Origin: Betaproteobacteria bacterium
GTDB taxonomy: Bacteria; Pseudomonadota; Gammaproteobacteria; Burkholderiales; Rhodocyclaceae
Length of the DNA: 64,000 nucleotides
NCBI GenBank assembly: GCA_016709965.1
Contig: JADJLT010000001.1
Span: forward strand, 124,001 to 188,000
Reading direction: 5' to 3'
This document shows positions 8,990 through 15,982 of the stretch, piece after piece. A program made the translations under genes and the position numbers. Each line of letters opens with the position of its first letter. Position 1 is the first letter of the stretch. The notes under the pieces were generated by a model. The model searched no databases and had not been told where the DNA came from. It saw only the letters and a list, made by a program, of their open reading frames with translations.

Positions 8990-9271
8990 TCAAAATTCAC
9001 CGCGTAAATGCGCAGCCTCGACGGCAATGTATAGCCGGGCCTCAGCAACGTCGGTATGCGTTTTCACGGCATAACGATCAGGGTGTTTGATCAGTTGGTT
9101 GATCGCTACATCCAGCAACTTGCTTTGCACGCGAACGGGTAATCGATCCAGGCGGCCGGCGCATCGCGGGCAGATCGCAAAGGAGAAGGTCACGCCCGCG
9201 TCATCACGAAATGCCAGCAGGCGGCCAGCGGTGTGCATCGGCAGGCGGCATTGTGGGCAGGGCGATGACAT
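8990..9271 (-). CDS. small zinc-ribbon-like protein of the satellite element
   Basis: A 93-residue protein with two CxxC pairs (CPQCRLP at residues 5-8 and CPRCAGR near 36), suggesting one zinc-ribbon. An alpha-helical C-terminal half follows (LLDVAINQLIKHPDRYAV...). It is the last gene before the distal attachment repeat. The ATG at 9271 is preferred over the GTG one codon upstream. No family was recognised; such small zinc proteins in phage elements are often regulators, but that is only inference. Confidence 0.6.
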   Translation of the reverse strand: MSSPCPQCRLPMHTAGRLLAFRDDAGVTFSFAICPRCAGRLDRLPVRVQSKLLDVAINQLIKHPDRYAVKTHTDVAEARLYIAVEAAHLRGEF

Positions 9272-9344
9272 CACCAGAGAATGATTTTGATGTTGGGAGG
9301 TGGCCTCTTATTCGCTGATCCCTGGCAGCGCCCCTGAGAGGCCG

Positions 9345-9406
9345 GCCAAGCACTGTAACGATGCTTGGCAGGGGAAATCCAATTGGCTGGAGAGGTGGCC
9401 AATTGG
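9345..9406. repeat. pair of adjacent inverted repeats in the satellite element
   Basis: GCCAAGCA (9345-9352) pairs with TGCTTGGC (9362-9369). Directly after it, the palindrome CCAATTGG occurs twice (9379-9386 and 9399-9406) with 12 bases between. This lies just beyond the capsid-gene block, before the zinc-ribbon gene. It could be a transcription terminator, a regulator site or a packaging-related structure; there is no T-run to settle it. Confidence 0.5.
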
Positions 9407-9416
9407 ACCGGGACAA

Positions 9417-9605
9417 CTACTTAGAAGAAACCGCAGGCCCGATGATCTGGCCGCGTTTCACACCGACCAGAACAAGCGCATCCTGCCGGCTACAGGTAAT
9501 CTTGTCGCCGGGCTTCCTAGGTTTACCCTCGCACATCACCGGACGGGTAATGAGCACGTCAGTGGGCGTGAGGTCAGGCTTCCATTCTTTCTCCCAGTAG
9601 GCCAT
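9417..9605 (-). CDS. small protein downstream of capsid (phage head-associated candidate)
   Basis: A 62-residue protein starting MAYWEKEWKPDLTP. Its ATG overlaps the capsid stop (TGATG) and is preceded by GGGAGGAAATG, so it is translationally coupled to the capsid gene. The sequence is beta-rich (VLITRPVMCEGKPRKPGD...VLVGVKRGQII), reminiscent of small accessory head proteins, but no family was recognised. A role in capsid stability or decoration is suggested by position only. Confidence 0.6.
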   Translation of the reverse strand: MAYWEKEWKPDLTPTDVLITRPVMCEGKPRKPGDKITCSRQDALVLVGVKRGQIIGPAVSSK

Positions 9606-10744
9606 CACATTTCCTCCCAATCAAGATGAGTGATGCCAGTAAACTTCATCCATGCCTCTGGATGAATGACGGCGATGTCGCAGTCAATTAGCATACGAGC
9701 AGCAAAGAAGCCCTTTTTAAAGTCGTTCGCTTCGTAGGGGTTGATTTCCAGAACAGGGGCGCCCCACATTGTGATAACACAATCATCCCAAGGCCCGGCA
9801 ACCATGGTGTCATCTGGGCAAGCGTTCGAAACGAATGCCGGCCAATCAAGGAAGCGGCCGCCCTCTGGACCGGACTTCCAGGCACTCAAGGCATCGGTGC
9901 CAAAGGGATAAAGATTGGTTCCGCTATTTCTCATTACAAAGCGAACAATTGGGTGGGTGATGTAACCGAATTTGTCGTCATTCCCGTTAATAGCTGCATT
10001 GCATTCGGCGGTAAGAACGGACTTTTGATCGGGCCCACCTGTCGAAGCGGCGACGCCAACGGTATTCACAATCCCCTTTGGCTGACCGTTCAGGCCGGTG
10101 CCAGCAATGGCGGCGGAATCGACCAAACCACCGACTATCGATAACATGTGTTGCTGAAGCAGCGCATCGGCTACGTTTCCTTGCTTGGCCAACAGCCGAG
10201 AGAACTTGGTCAAGGCCCCGCCTGTTTTGGGGGATAGCGTTACCTGACTAATTTCGGGATCGGACTGCGTAAGACTGCCGCCCTCCCCATTGACCCAGTA
10301 AGTCACAATTTTTTTCGAGATTCTGGGAATGATGATGTTGCCCTGCCCTACTCGGCTAACATCACCCGAAACGACGGAGGCGCCAGCCTTTATTACGGTC
10401 GACCATGGTTTCATCATGTCATTGATAGGCGATACGGTAGTGCCAACCAGGTTTCCGCCTGCGGTAGAGCTGCCAGCCGACATATCACGCATAAGCGATT
10501 CAATATGAATAGTCGGATCACAGAGCAATTCAATCGGCAATGCGGCCCGTTGTGGGTCATAGCCACGGCCGGTCGCTCGACCAATTTCCACCAAAAACTC
10601 ACGTTCATAGCCATCAAGGCGCAAGCCGTCGTCACACATGGCCGCCAACACTCGTGAGATAGAAAAAGTTCGGGAGCTGCGCTGATTGCGCTCGTTTTGG
10701 ACTAACGCGCCCGCTTCGCTGTAGCGCTTGAAAACTGTGGCCAT
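9605..10744 (-). CDS. HK97-fold phage major capsid protein
   Basis: The 379 residues from MATVFKRYSEAG. HK97-type features include a helical N-arm, the GNIIIPRISKK / VTYWVNGEGG E-loop/P-domain region, then VTLSPKTGGALTKFSRLLAKQ (typical 'L.p.k.a....S.eLl' pattern). An A-domain segment ends GAPVLEINPYEANDFKKGFFAAR. There is no obvious N-terminal scaffold or protease domain, so the shell may assemble without a delta domain or may rely on helper functions. I chose the ATG at 10744 because residues upstream of it in the open frame look non-coding. It is the only recognisable structural gene apart from terminase-like partners. Confidence 0.8.
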   Translation of the reverse strand: MATVFKRYSEAGALVQNERNQRSSRTFSISRVLAAMCDDGLRLDGYEREFLVEIGRATGRGYDPQRAALPIELLCDPTIHIESLMRDMSAGSSTAGGNLVGTTVSPINDMMKPWSTVIKAGASVVSGDVSRVGQGNIIIPRISKKIVTYWVNGEGGSLTQSDPEISQVTLSPKTGGALTKFSRLLAKQGNVADALLQQHMLSIVGGLVDSAAIAGTGLNGQPKGIVNTVGVAASTGGPDQKSVLTAECNAAINGNDDKFGYITHPIVRFVMRNSGTNLYPFGTDALSAWKSGPEGGRFLDWPAFVSNACPDDTMVAGPWDDCVITMWGAPVLEINPYEANDFKKGFFAARMLIDCDIAVIHPEAWMKFTGITHLDWEEM

Positions 10745-10799
10745 TTGATTAACCCATGCTGATTGAACATGGCCACATGTTTTCAGTTTAGGGCGGCAT

Positions 10800-11216
10800 T
10801 CATTCCGGAAACGATTTCCGCACGATGTTCCGCCATTGACGCTTGCCCAGATCCATGGTCGCGCCGGAATCTGCAGCGAAGAACAAGGCGGCCAGGACTG
10901 GATCGGCATCCGCGGGCGGCTGGCTGGAACAGCGCCATATCGGCCAATCGTTTTTCATGAAATCCTTGACGATGGCGGCCAGCTGAGAGGCTGGAAAATC
11001 CCCCTGCAGCTCTTTGCAGGACACGCCCAGCCAGTGGTCTCGCTCGGCTATGGCTGAGCGCGAAGCGGTCGGCAGGCGCAAGAACATAGCCAGGCGCTCC
11101 GGGTCTTTGCCATCACGCCACCAGGCAGAGAACGCGCTAATGATCCAGGCTTCGGCGGCCTCGTTGATTTCCTTTTTCGTGGCTATCTGCCGGGCCAATG
11201 TCATGGGGTCATTCAT
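10800..11216 (-). CDS. satellite-element protein of unknown function (138 aa)
   Basis: The start MNDPMTLARQIATKKE at 11216 overlaps the preceding stop by 8 bases (ATGAATGA), so it is co-translated. It is helical, with a Trp-rich middle (WIISAFSAWWRDGKD) and a C-terminal QWRNIVRKSFPE. Its position between the Nu1-like gene and the capsid suggests a packaging or morphogenesis accessory. No family was recognised. Confidence 0.65.
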   Translation of the reverse strand: MNDPMTLARQIATKKEINEAAEAWIISAFSAWWRDGKDPERLAMFLRLPTASRSAIAERDHWLGVSCKELQGDFPASQLAAIVKDFMKNDWPIWRCSSQPPADADPVLAALFFAADSGATMDLGKRQWRNIVRKSFPE

Positions 11217-11826
11217 CTTCGCCTTCCCCTTCACCCTCCTTGAGCAGCGCGGTGATATCGCCAGCTTGGCCTGCTCCCACTTGGAGCGCCTTGTGAAGCC
11301 ACCCGATGATGATTTCGGCGCCGGCGTTTTCTGGCATATCAGACAAGGCATGCCAGGTGGCCGGTAGCTGATCAATCAACGCGTCGAATAGTTCGAGGAA
11401 CTCAGACGCGGCGCCGGCTTCAAATTCGGCGTTTTCTTTCGCGTTGGCGAGGTCGGCGCGCAGCGCCTGTGACTCCATCATCGATTTGCCGAGCGCGGCC
11501 TCGATGTCGGTAATGCGAGCCCGGTATCCGGCTAGCTCAGCGACGAGTGGTTGCAGCACCTTGGCCCGCAAGCGGGCAGGATCGCCAGTTCGCAGCAAGT
11601 CGGCCACCGCCTTGCACGGATCGAAGCGGCCGTCGGCGCCGACTGTCAAGCGGCCGGCGTTCACCCACTCGGTTACGGCTTGGCGGCTGCAGCCCATCAT
11701 CCGGGCGAACTGGGCACGCGTGACGCGGATTCCGGCCAGCATTTGCTCGTTGCTTGACAGCAGCGAGGCGGTCGATGGAATTCCAGCCAAGTCTTTGGTC
11801 AGGTCAAAATCAAGGTCATTTGCCAT
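11209..11826 (-). CDS. terminase small subunit / Nu1-like DNA-packaging protein candidate
   Basis: A 205-residue protein. A MerR/Nu1-style helix-turn-helix lies near residues 33-60 (VTRAQFARMMGCSRQAVTEWVNAGRL) with a wing-like GADGRFDPCKAVADLL. A coiled-coil segment (about 85-130) and an acidic C-terminal tail (EGEGEGEDE) follow. Phage Nu1/gpNu1 proteins share the HTH-plus-oligomerisation layout and recognise cos. No large terminase is present in the element, so if this is a packaging protein it could redirect a helper phage terminase. It could also be a plain regulator. Confidence 0.6.
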   Translation of the reverse strand: MANDLDFDLTKDLAGIPSTASLLSSNEQMLAGIRVTRAQFARMMGCSRQAVTEWVNAGRLTVGADGRFDPCKAVADLLRTGDPARLRAKVLQPLVAELAGYRARITDIEAALGKSMMESQALRADLANAKENAEFEAGAASEFLELFDALIDQLPATWHALSDMPENAGAEIIIGWLHKALQVGAGQAGDITALLKEGEGEGEDE

Positions 11827-11926
11827 GTTGTCGGCCTATCCGTTCACTATGTTTGTCCAAGACCTACACCAGAAAAAACGAGGTGCGAATTACCCGCACG
11901 GCTTGAAGCCAGGGAGGACCCGCGAT

Positions 11927-12826
11927 TCATAATTGCTTCAGCACACTTGAAACCGGGCGAACGGATCGCAACGCCGCGCTAAAAGCTCTCTCGAACTCTT
12001 GATCGAAGATCCGTTGTGCGTGGCGTTCAGCGATACCGAAAAAATCAAACCGCTTTCTATATGCAGGTTGATTCACGCGGATAAGAAGCGGCTTTAGTGA
12101 AGAGACCCTGCTTCCACGGCCCTGCTTCACACGAGCCCATATCCCAAACGGCAATGCCGGGTTGTTTTTAGGCATGCCGACAAACACTTCGCCATACCGA
12201 CCGGAAGCACGAAGCTTTTGAGCAATTAGAGCAATCTGCTTAACGCCCAGGTTGCCAGCGGCATTTAGCGTGCTTCCCTTGCCAGGAACCCAATACCCAT
12301 GGGTCTTTGCGTCGTACCCTAATCTCTTTTCAAAACGCTTCTGACCGCGGCGGCCGCCGACGATGTTGGGCGATAGATACTCAGCTTGCCGATCCTTGAT
12401 GAACAGTTTTGATTCAAGGCTTTGCTTGGTGGCTGGCACTGTGCCAAATGCCCGCACTGAAAAGGCAGTCGGCTTATCAAATGATTTCCTTACTGCATCC
12501 TCCATGATCGGAACGAGTCGCTTCGTTGTTCTAGTCAGGGCTACAGCCGTCGCATAAGCAACCTGCTTTTGAACATCACCAACCCAGCGGCGCGTATCGT
12601 AGAGATTTGTCTTTATCCTAATCTTAGACACAGCTTGCGCGGCCTTTGCTGCCTCCGCTCGCATAGCCCCTGTTTGATCATCCGCCAACTGCAAAGCCAG
12701 AGTGAAATAGTCGATAGCTGATATCAAGTCTTGGAACAACGCACCTCTACCTGCGAAGGCACGCACACTCAACGCACGGGAAAACGACAGTACTCTCGAA
12801 CCAGCGAGAAGAAGACCAGGAATCAT
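11927..12826 (-). CDS. phage-type structural protein candidate (299 aa)
   Basis: A 299-residue basic protein. It has an amphipathic N-terminus, a helical stretch rich in Ala (AEAAKAAQAVSKI), a middle segment (VAYATAVALTRTTKRLVPIMEDAVRKSF) and a Gly/Arg-rich loop (NIVGGRRGQKRFEKRL). It resembles uncharacterised proteins of P2/Mu-like morphogenesis modules in style, but I cannot name a family. It lies on the strand and in the order expected for the packaging/head block. The start follows closely the stop of the 66-aa gene. Confidence 0.55.
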   Translation of the reverse strand: MIPGLLLAGSRVLSFSRALSVRAFAGRGALFQDLISAIDYFTLALQLADDQTGAMRAEAAKAAQAVSKIRIKTNLYDTRRWVGDVQKQVAYATAVALTRTTKRLVPIMEDAVRKSFDKPTAFSVRAFGTVPATKQSLESKLFIKDRQAEYLSPNIVGGRRGQKRFEKRLGYDAKTHGYWVPGKGSTLNAAGNLGVKQIALIAQKLRASGRYGEVFVGMPKNNPALPFGIWARVKQGRGSRVSSLKPLLIRVNQPAYRKRFDFFGIAERHAQRIFDQEFERAFSAALRSVRPVSSVLKQL

Positions 12827-12829
12827 GAA

Positions 12830-13030
12830 TCATCCTTCGCCAATTGATTGATCAACTCTCGGTGGTAAGCAACATACCCTGACCAGCGCACCGGCCTGAA
12901 GCAATTCACGCTCTACCGGATGGATGTAGTAATGCAGCATTTTTGGGCTGCTGAATACGGTGTTTCCGTACTCACGGTGCCAATCTTTGATTGACAAAAA
13001 ATCAAGTGGAGAAACGTCATTCATTTTCAT
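12830..13030 (-). CDS. small hypothetical protein of the satellite element (66 aa)
   Basis: Starts MKMNDVSPLDFLSIKDWHREYGN. The sequence has mixed aromatic and charged residues and no TM segment, and its stop lies 3 bases before the next gene start. A plausible site GAGGATATG spans the start. No family was recognised. The conserved-looking WHREYGNTVF and HYYIHPVERE segments argue for a real protein. Confidence 0.5.
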   Translation of the reverse strand: MKMNDVSPLDFLSIKDWHREYGNTVFSSPKMLHYYIHPVERELLQAGALVRVCCLPPRVDQSIGEG

Positions 13031-13122
13031 ATCCTCGCTAAAACGCTCAAGGCTTGGCGGCGCTTGGAACGTTTTAGTAGGATATGGATTCGGCCATTAA
13101 CCCTTAAACAAAGTAAAAATAT

Positions 13123-13650
13123 TTACTTTGCAGGAACGTGTAATTGATATCCGATGTTGCTCAAAATTTCCAAAGAAGCAATTCTTTGGCTTTCTTGGTC
13201 TCCTTGAATTGCGCCAGCCGCTAGCAATAGATCAACACAGTTTTGATTAAACGCATTCTGATCGGCAACGAGATCATCGAATAATCTCTTTATAGTCCTA
13301 TCGTCTGGCGGGTCGCTGAACGTATTGCCAAGGGCGCGCAAGGAATCTTTGTAGGCGGCTCCGCTTTTCAGGTGAGCAATGACCACATTTCTTTGTGGTG
13401 ATCCCATTCTGAATTCGCGGGCCTTGAATTGGGTATTCTGACGCTTCTGACGTTTGAGCAGCTTTCGGCCTTCTGTCGTATCAATAAGCCTCGCTAATGC
13501 CATCGATGCCACCAGCGCATCATCTAAGCTGATAGCCGCACTATTGCCACTAGCGACCGCAAATTTTACTGCGCCGATAAAGCAAGAAATGTATTTCTCG
13601 CCATCACCATTTTTCAGAAGCTCAGCTGCTTCAAGTATTGAAAGTCCCAC
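13123..13650 (-). CDS. hypothetical protein of the satellite element (175 aa)
   Basis: An all-alpha protein, 175 residues, with an N-terminal amphipathic helix (SILEAAELLKNG), a basic central stretch (KLLKRQKRQNTQFKAREFRMG) and a C-terminal helical repeat region. No catalytic motif is visible. It is AT-richer than the flanking core genes, as is common for phage genes. It could be a regulator or replication-related protein; no assignment is made. Confidence 0.55.
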   Translation of the reverse strand: MGLSILEAAELLKNGDGEKYISCFIGAVKFAVASGNSAAISLDDALVASMALARLIDTTEGRKLLKRQKRQNTQFKAREFRMGSPQRNVVIAHLKSGAAYKDSLRALGNTFSDPPDDRTIKRLFDDLVADQNAFNQNCVDLLLAAGAIQGDQESQRIASLEILSNIGYQLHVPAK

Positions 13651-13680
13651 TTTGCGCTCCTTCTGCGCCCTTCAAAAGGT

Positions 13681-13736
13681 GCCAACCCCAGGCGGTGAAG
13701 GTATCCGCCGTTCGCCTGGCCGGGCTAGGGGTTGGC
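13681..13736. repeat. long-range hairpin upstream of the satellite early genes
   Basis: GCCAACCCC (13681-13689) pairs with GGGGTTGGC (13728-13736). Inside it AGGCG (13690-13694) pairs with CGCCT (13713-13717), leaving a 10-base bulge. The structure lies in the 102-base gap between two minus-strand genes. No T-run follows, so it is not a standard terminator; an operator, RNA switch or replication signal is possible. Confidence 0.5.
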
Positions 13737-13752
13737 GTGCTCTTAAATCTGG

Positions 13753-14172
13753 TTATCCGACGCGTCCAGCACTCTGCTTGAACGTTCGATTTACTACCTT
13801 TCCATCAGATCCACTAGCGATTAAATGCATGGTTTCTAGGTAGCCAGAAGCGAACGCTCGAGCAATCGCTAAAATTTGATCAACATTATTTGGGCGCGGC
13901 TTCAAAGTTATTAGATTTCCTTCTCTAATTGGCGATTCTTGTTCCATGTAAGGCAAGTTCATATCCCGTAGAAAACCGGCGCCCTTGCCGGCAGAAACCT
14001 GATACACCCGATTTTCACTCTTGCTGGACGCTATGACGCAGACCACATCGGCATCACCGGACTCTAGCTGCTTTAACGCCCTTGTAACTGCTCGAGGAAT
14101 GGCCGGCTCTGACGCACGGACTTTCCGTGATGTTTTGGGGTTGGCCTTATTGACCAATGTCAGATGGTTCAT
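13753..14172 (-). CDS. hypothetical protein next to integrase (139 aa)
   Basis: Begins MNHLTLVNKANPKTSRK at 14172, supported by the ribosome site GGGAGGAAG 6-14 bases upstream. It lies 11 bases after the integrase stop, so the two are co-transcribed. A basic N-terminus and alternating charged/beta segments (DADVVCVIASSKSENRVYQVSAGKG) are visible. Excisionase-like or DNA-binding roles would fit the position, but no helix-turn-helix is obvious. Confidence 0.6.
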   Translation of the reverse strand: MNHLTLVNKANPKTSRKVRASEPAIPRAVTRALKQLESGDADVVCVIASSKSENRVYQVSAGKGAGFLRDMNLPYMEQESPIREGNLITLKPRPNNVDQILAIARAFASGYLETMHLIASGSDGKVVNRTFKQSAGRVG

Positions 14173-14183
14173 GTCTTCCTCCC

Positions 14184-15077
14184 TCACGCAAAAACGCTGT
14201 TGATCGTATTGGCGCGACCTTTGATGCAAAGATGGCTGTAGCGGCGCGTCATGGTCAATGAACGGTGCCCAGCATGTTCGGCAATGGCGAGGATATCGAC
14301 GCCAGCTTGTGCAAGCCTTGAGCAGCTCGTATGCCGCAACGTGTGGAAGGTCACACCGATTAGCCCAGCCATCCTGCAAGCCTCGGTAAATCCATGCCGG
14401 AAGTCGTGCGGAACATGCAGATGCTTGCCGACAAATACCAGGCTGTTATCGAAAGTTTTTACGCGATGCATGCGTTTGAACTCCTGGACGAGATCCGGGG
14501 TAATCGGTGAAACGTGCGAATCGCCGTTTTTGGTGCGCGCGACGGTGACGTGCGGGTCGTCGCTATCCAGTTTCACATCACCCCAGGTCAGGCCCAGCAG
14601 CGCCCCTCGCCGCAAGCCAGTGACGATCGCTAGACGAATCAATAGCGGCAACAGTACCCATTCCTGCAGCCGGGCGGCATCCATAAGGCGCTGCTCTTCG
14701 TCTGGCGACAGGAAACGCACCTTGCCGGGGTTTTCTTTATGCTGGGGGATATCTTTGAATGGTGAATTCCAGCCGCGCGGCAATAGGCGTTTTTGCCGGG
14801 CAAAGCGGATGGCTGATTGCATGGCCATCCGATAGCGGTTCACGGTGGGGCCGGAACGCATCTGGCCTTTGCTGTTCGGCTTAGTTTCCAGCTCGGCCAG
14901 CGCGGCGTCGACGTCATCCGGCGACAATTCGGCCAGAGGTTGATTGCCGAAACGCTCAGTCCAGAAAGCCAGGCGCGTTTTCAGCATGGGGTCGTGCACC
15001 GGAGTTAACGACAAAAAGACAGAGGCGATTTCCGCTACTGTCTTTGGGGTTTGGTACTCAGTTTTCATGATGGGCAT
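14184..15077 (-). CDS. tyrosine site-specific integrase of the tRNA-Cys element
   Basis: A 297-residue lambda-type recombinase. A SAM-like N-terminal core-binding domain spans about 10-100. The catalytic domain shows VTGLRRGALLGL (Arg I), a Lys-containing beta hairpin, HTLRHTSCSRLAQAG (HxxR), GHRSLTMTRRYSHL (His/Trp box and nucleophile Tyr). It sits 65 bases from the intact tRNA-Cys, as expected for an integrase acting on that tRNA. The next gene follows immediately. Confidence 0.92.
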   Translation of the reverse strand: MPIMKTEYQTPKTVAEIASVFLSLTPVHDPMLKTRLAFWTERFGNQPLAELSPDDVDAALAELETKPNSKGQMRSGPTVNRYRMAMQSAIRFARQKRLLPRGWNSPFKDIPQHKENPGKVRFLSPDEEQRLMDAARLQEWVLLPLLIRLAIVTGLRRGALLGLTWGDVKLDSDDPHVTVARTKNGDSHVSPITPDLVQEFKRMHRVKTFDNSLVFVGKHLHVPHDFRHGFTEACRMAGLIGVTFHTLRHTSCSRLAQAGVDILAIAEHAGHRSLTMTRRYSHLCIKGRANTINSVFA

Positions 15078-15141
15078 CCTAAAATCCGCTGCGGATTAAT
15101 AAAATGTCCCAATGGCCGCCAAGCCTTGTGCTGCAATGATC

Positions 15142-15188
15142 TGGAGGCGCGAGCCGGAGTCGAACCGACCTACACGGATTTGCAATCC
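15142..15188 (-). repeat. attachment-site copy within intact tRNA-Cys (integrase-proximal)
   Basis: This 47-bp stretch exactly matches 8803-8849. Identity ends abruptly at 15189 (G versus T). The repeat covers the anticodon loop through the CCA end. Confidence 0.9.
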
Positions 15189-15215
15189 GGTGCATAACCG
15201 CTTTGCTATCGCGCC
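15142..15215 (-). tRNA. tRNA-Cys (GCA anticodon), intact, doubles as attachment site
   Basis: On the minus strand it starts GGCGCGATAGCAAAGCGG. The anticodon arm contains GATTGCAAATC (GCA), the T-arm is GTCGGTTCGACTCCGGC, and the end is GCGCCTCCA with encoded CCA and U73 discriminator. Its last 47 bases are repeated at 8803-8849. The element therefore rebuilt the tRNA on integration. Confidence 0.96.
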
Positions 15216-15271
15216 TATCCGAAAACGTCTTTTACAACTTTGGCAAAGCCCTAAGGCTTTACCCTAAAATC

Positions 15272-15347
15272 TGGAGCGGCAGAAGAGTCTCGAACTCTCG
15301 ACCTATACCTTGGCAAGGTATCGCTCTACCAACTGAGCTACTGCCGC
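15272..15347 (-). tRNA. tRNA-Gly (GCC anticodon), copy 2
   Basis: Same 76-base gene as copy 1: GCGGCAGTAGCTCAGTTGG start, anticodon GCC, encoded CCA. It follows pgsA by about 50 bases on the same strand, the usual uvrC-pgsA-tRNA-Gly order. Confidence 0.97.
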
Positions 15348-15400
15348 GTGAAACAGAGCGCGCATTATAGGCGACGCAAGGATATTGTCAACATCACCTT

Positions 15401-15979
15401 CTATTTTTCTGCGGCTCGCTTCGCAATTTCAGGCCACGCCATCCTCAAGTAATACCCCATGGACCACAGCGTTAACAACGCCGCTATCCAGATCAACCAG
15501 TTGCCAAGTTCTCGCATATCGAGGCCGAACAATGGGAGGTAATAAAGCAGAATAGGTATGGCCAGCATCTGGGCGGCAGTTTTAACTTTACCGATCATGG
15601 AAACGGCTACACTCTTTGCAGCACCGATCTTGGCCATCCATTCACGCAAAGCCGATATGGTAATTTCGCGTCCGATGATAATGGTAGCAACGATGGCATC
15701 AGCTCTGCCCAGTTGCACCAGGACGATCAGCGCCGCAGCGACCATTAATTTGTCGGCAACGGGATCCAGAAAGGCACCGAAGGCCGAGGTCTGATCCAGC
15801 TTTCGGGCAAGATAGCCATCAGCCCAATCAGTGAATGCGGCTGCAACAAATATTGAGGTGGCGGCCAAATCGCGCTCATGGGAAGTGGCCCAGTCCACCG
15901 GGAGGTAGTAAGCGGCAATCAATAGCGGTATCGCAACAATACGAAGCCAAGTGAGCAAGATGGGGAAATTTAAAGGCAT
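15401..15979 (-). CDS. pgsA: CDP-diacylglycerol--glycerol-3-phosphate 3-phosphatidyltransferase
   Basis: Makes phosphatidylglycerol phosphate from CDP-DAG and glycerol-3-phosphate in the inner membrane. The 192 residues carry the CDP-alcohol phosphotransferase signature DWADGYLARKL...GAFLDPVADK (DG-x2-AR-x8-G-x3-D-x3-D) near residues 50-75, plus several TM segments. It lies 3 bases downstream of uvrC on the same strand. The start MPLNFPILLTWLRI is typical. Confidence 0.96.
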   Translation of the reverse strand: MPLNFPILLTWLRIVAIPLLIAAYYLPVDWATSHERDLAATSIFVAAAFTDWADGYLARKLDQTSAFGAFLDPVADKLMVAAALIVLVQLGRADAIVATIIIGREITISALREWMAKIGAAKSVAVSMIGKVKTAAQMLAIPILLYYLPLFGLDMRELGNWLIWIAALLTLWSMGYYLRMAWPEIAKRAAEK

Positions 15980-15982
15980 GGT

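Larger units (their letters stand above)
8803..15188 (-). mobile_element. 6.4-kb tRNA-Cys-integrated satellite-like phage element
   Basis: The element is bounded by exact 47-bp direct repeats of the tRNA-Cys 3' half (8803-8849 and 15142-15188). All genes lie on the minus strand. From the intact tRNA outward the order is tyrosine integrase, 139-aa, 175-aa and 66-aa unknowns, 299-aa phage-like protein, Nu1/terminase-small-subunit-like HTH protein, 138-aa protein, HK97-type capsid, 62-aa small head-like protein and a zinc-ribbon protein. No portal, large terminase, protease, tail, lysis or replication gene is recognisable. The size and content suggest a phage satellite or a reduced prophage. Confidence 0.85.
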
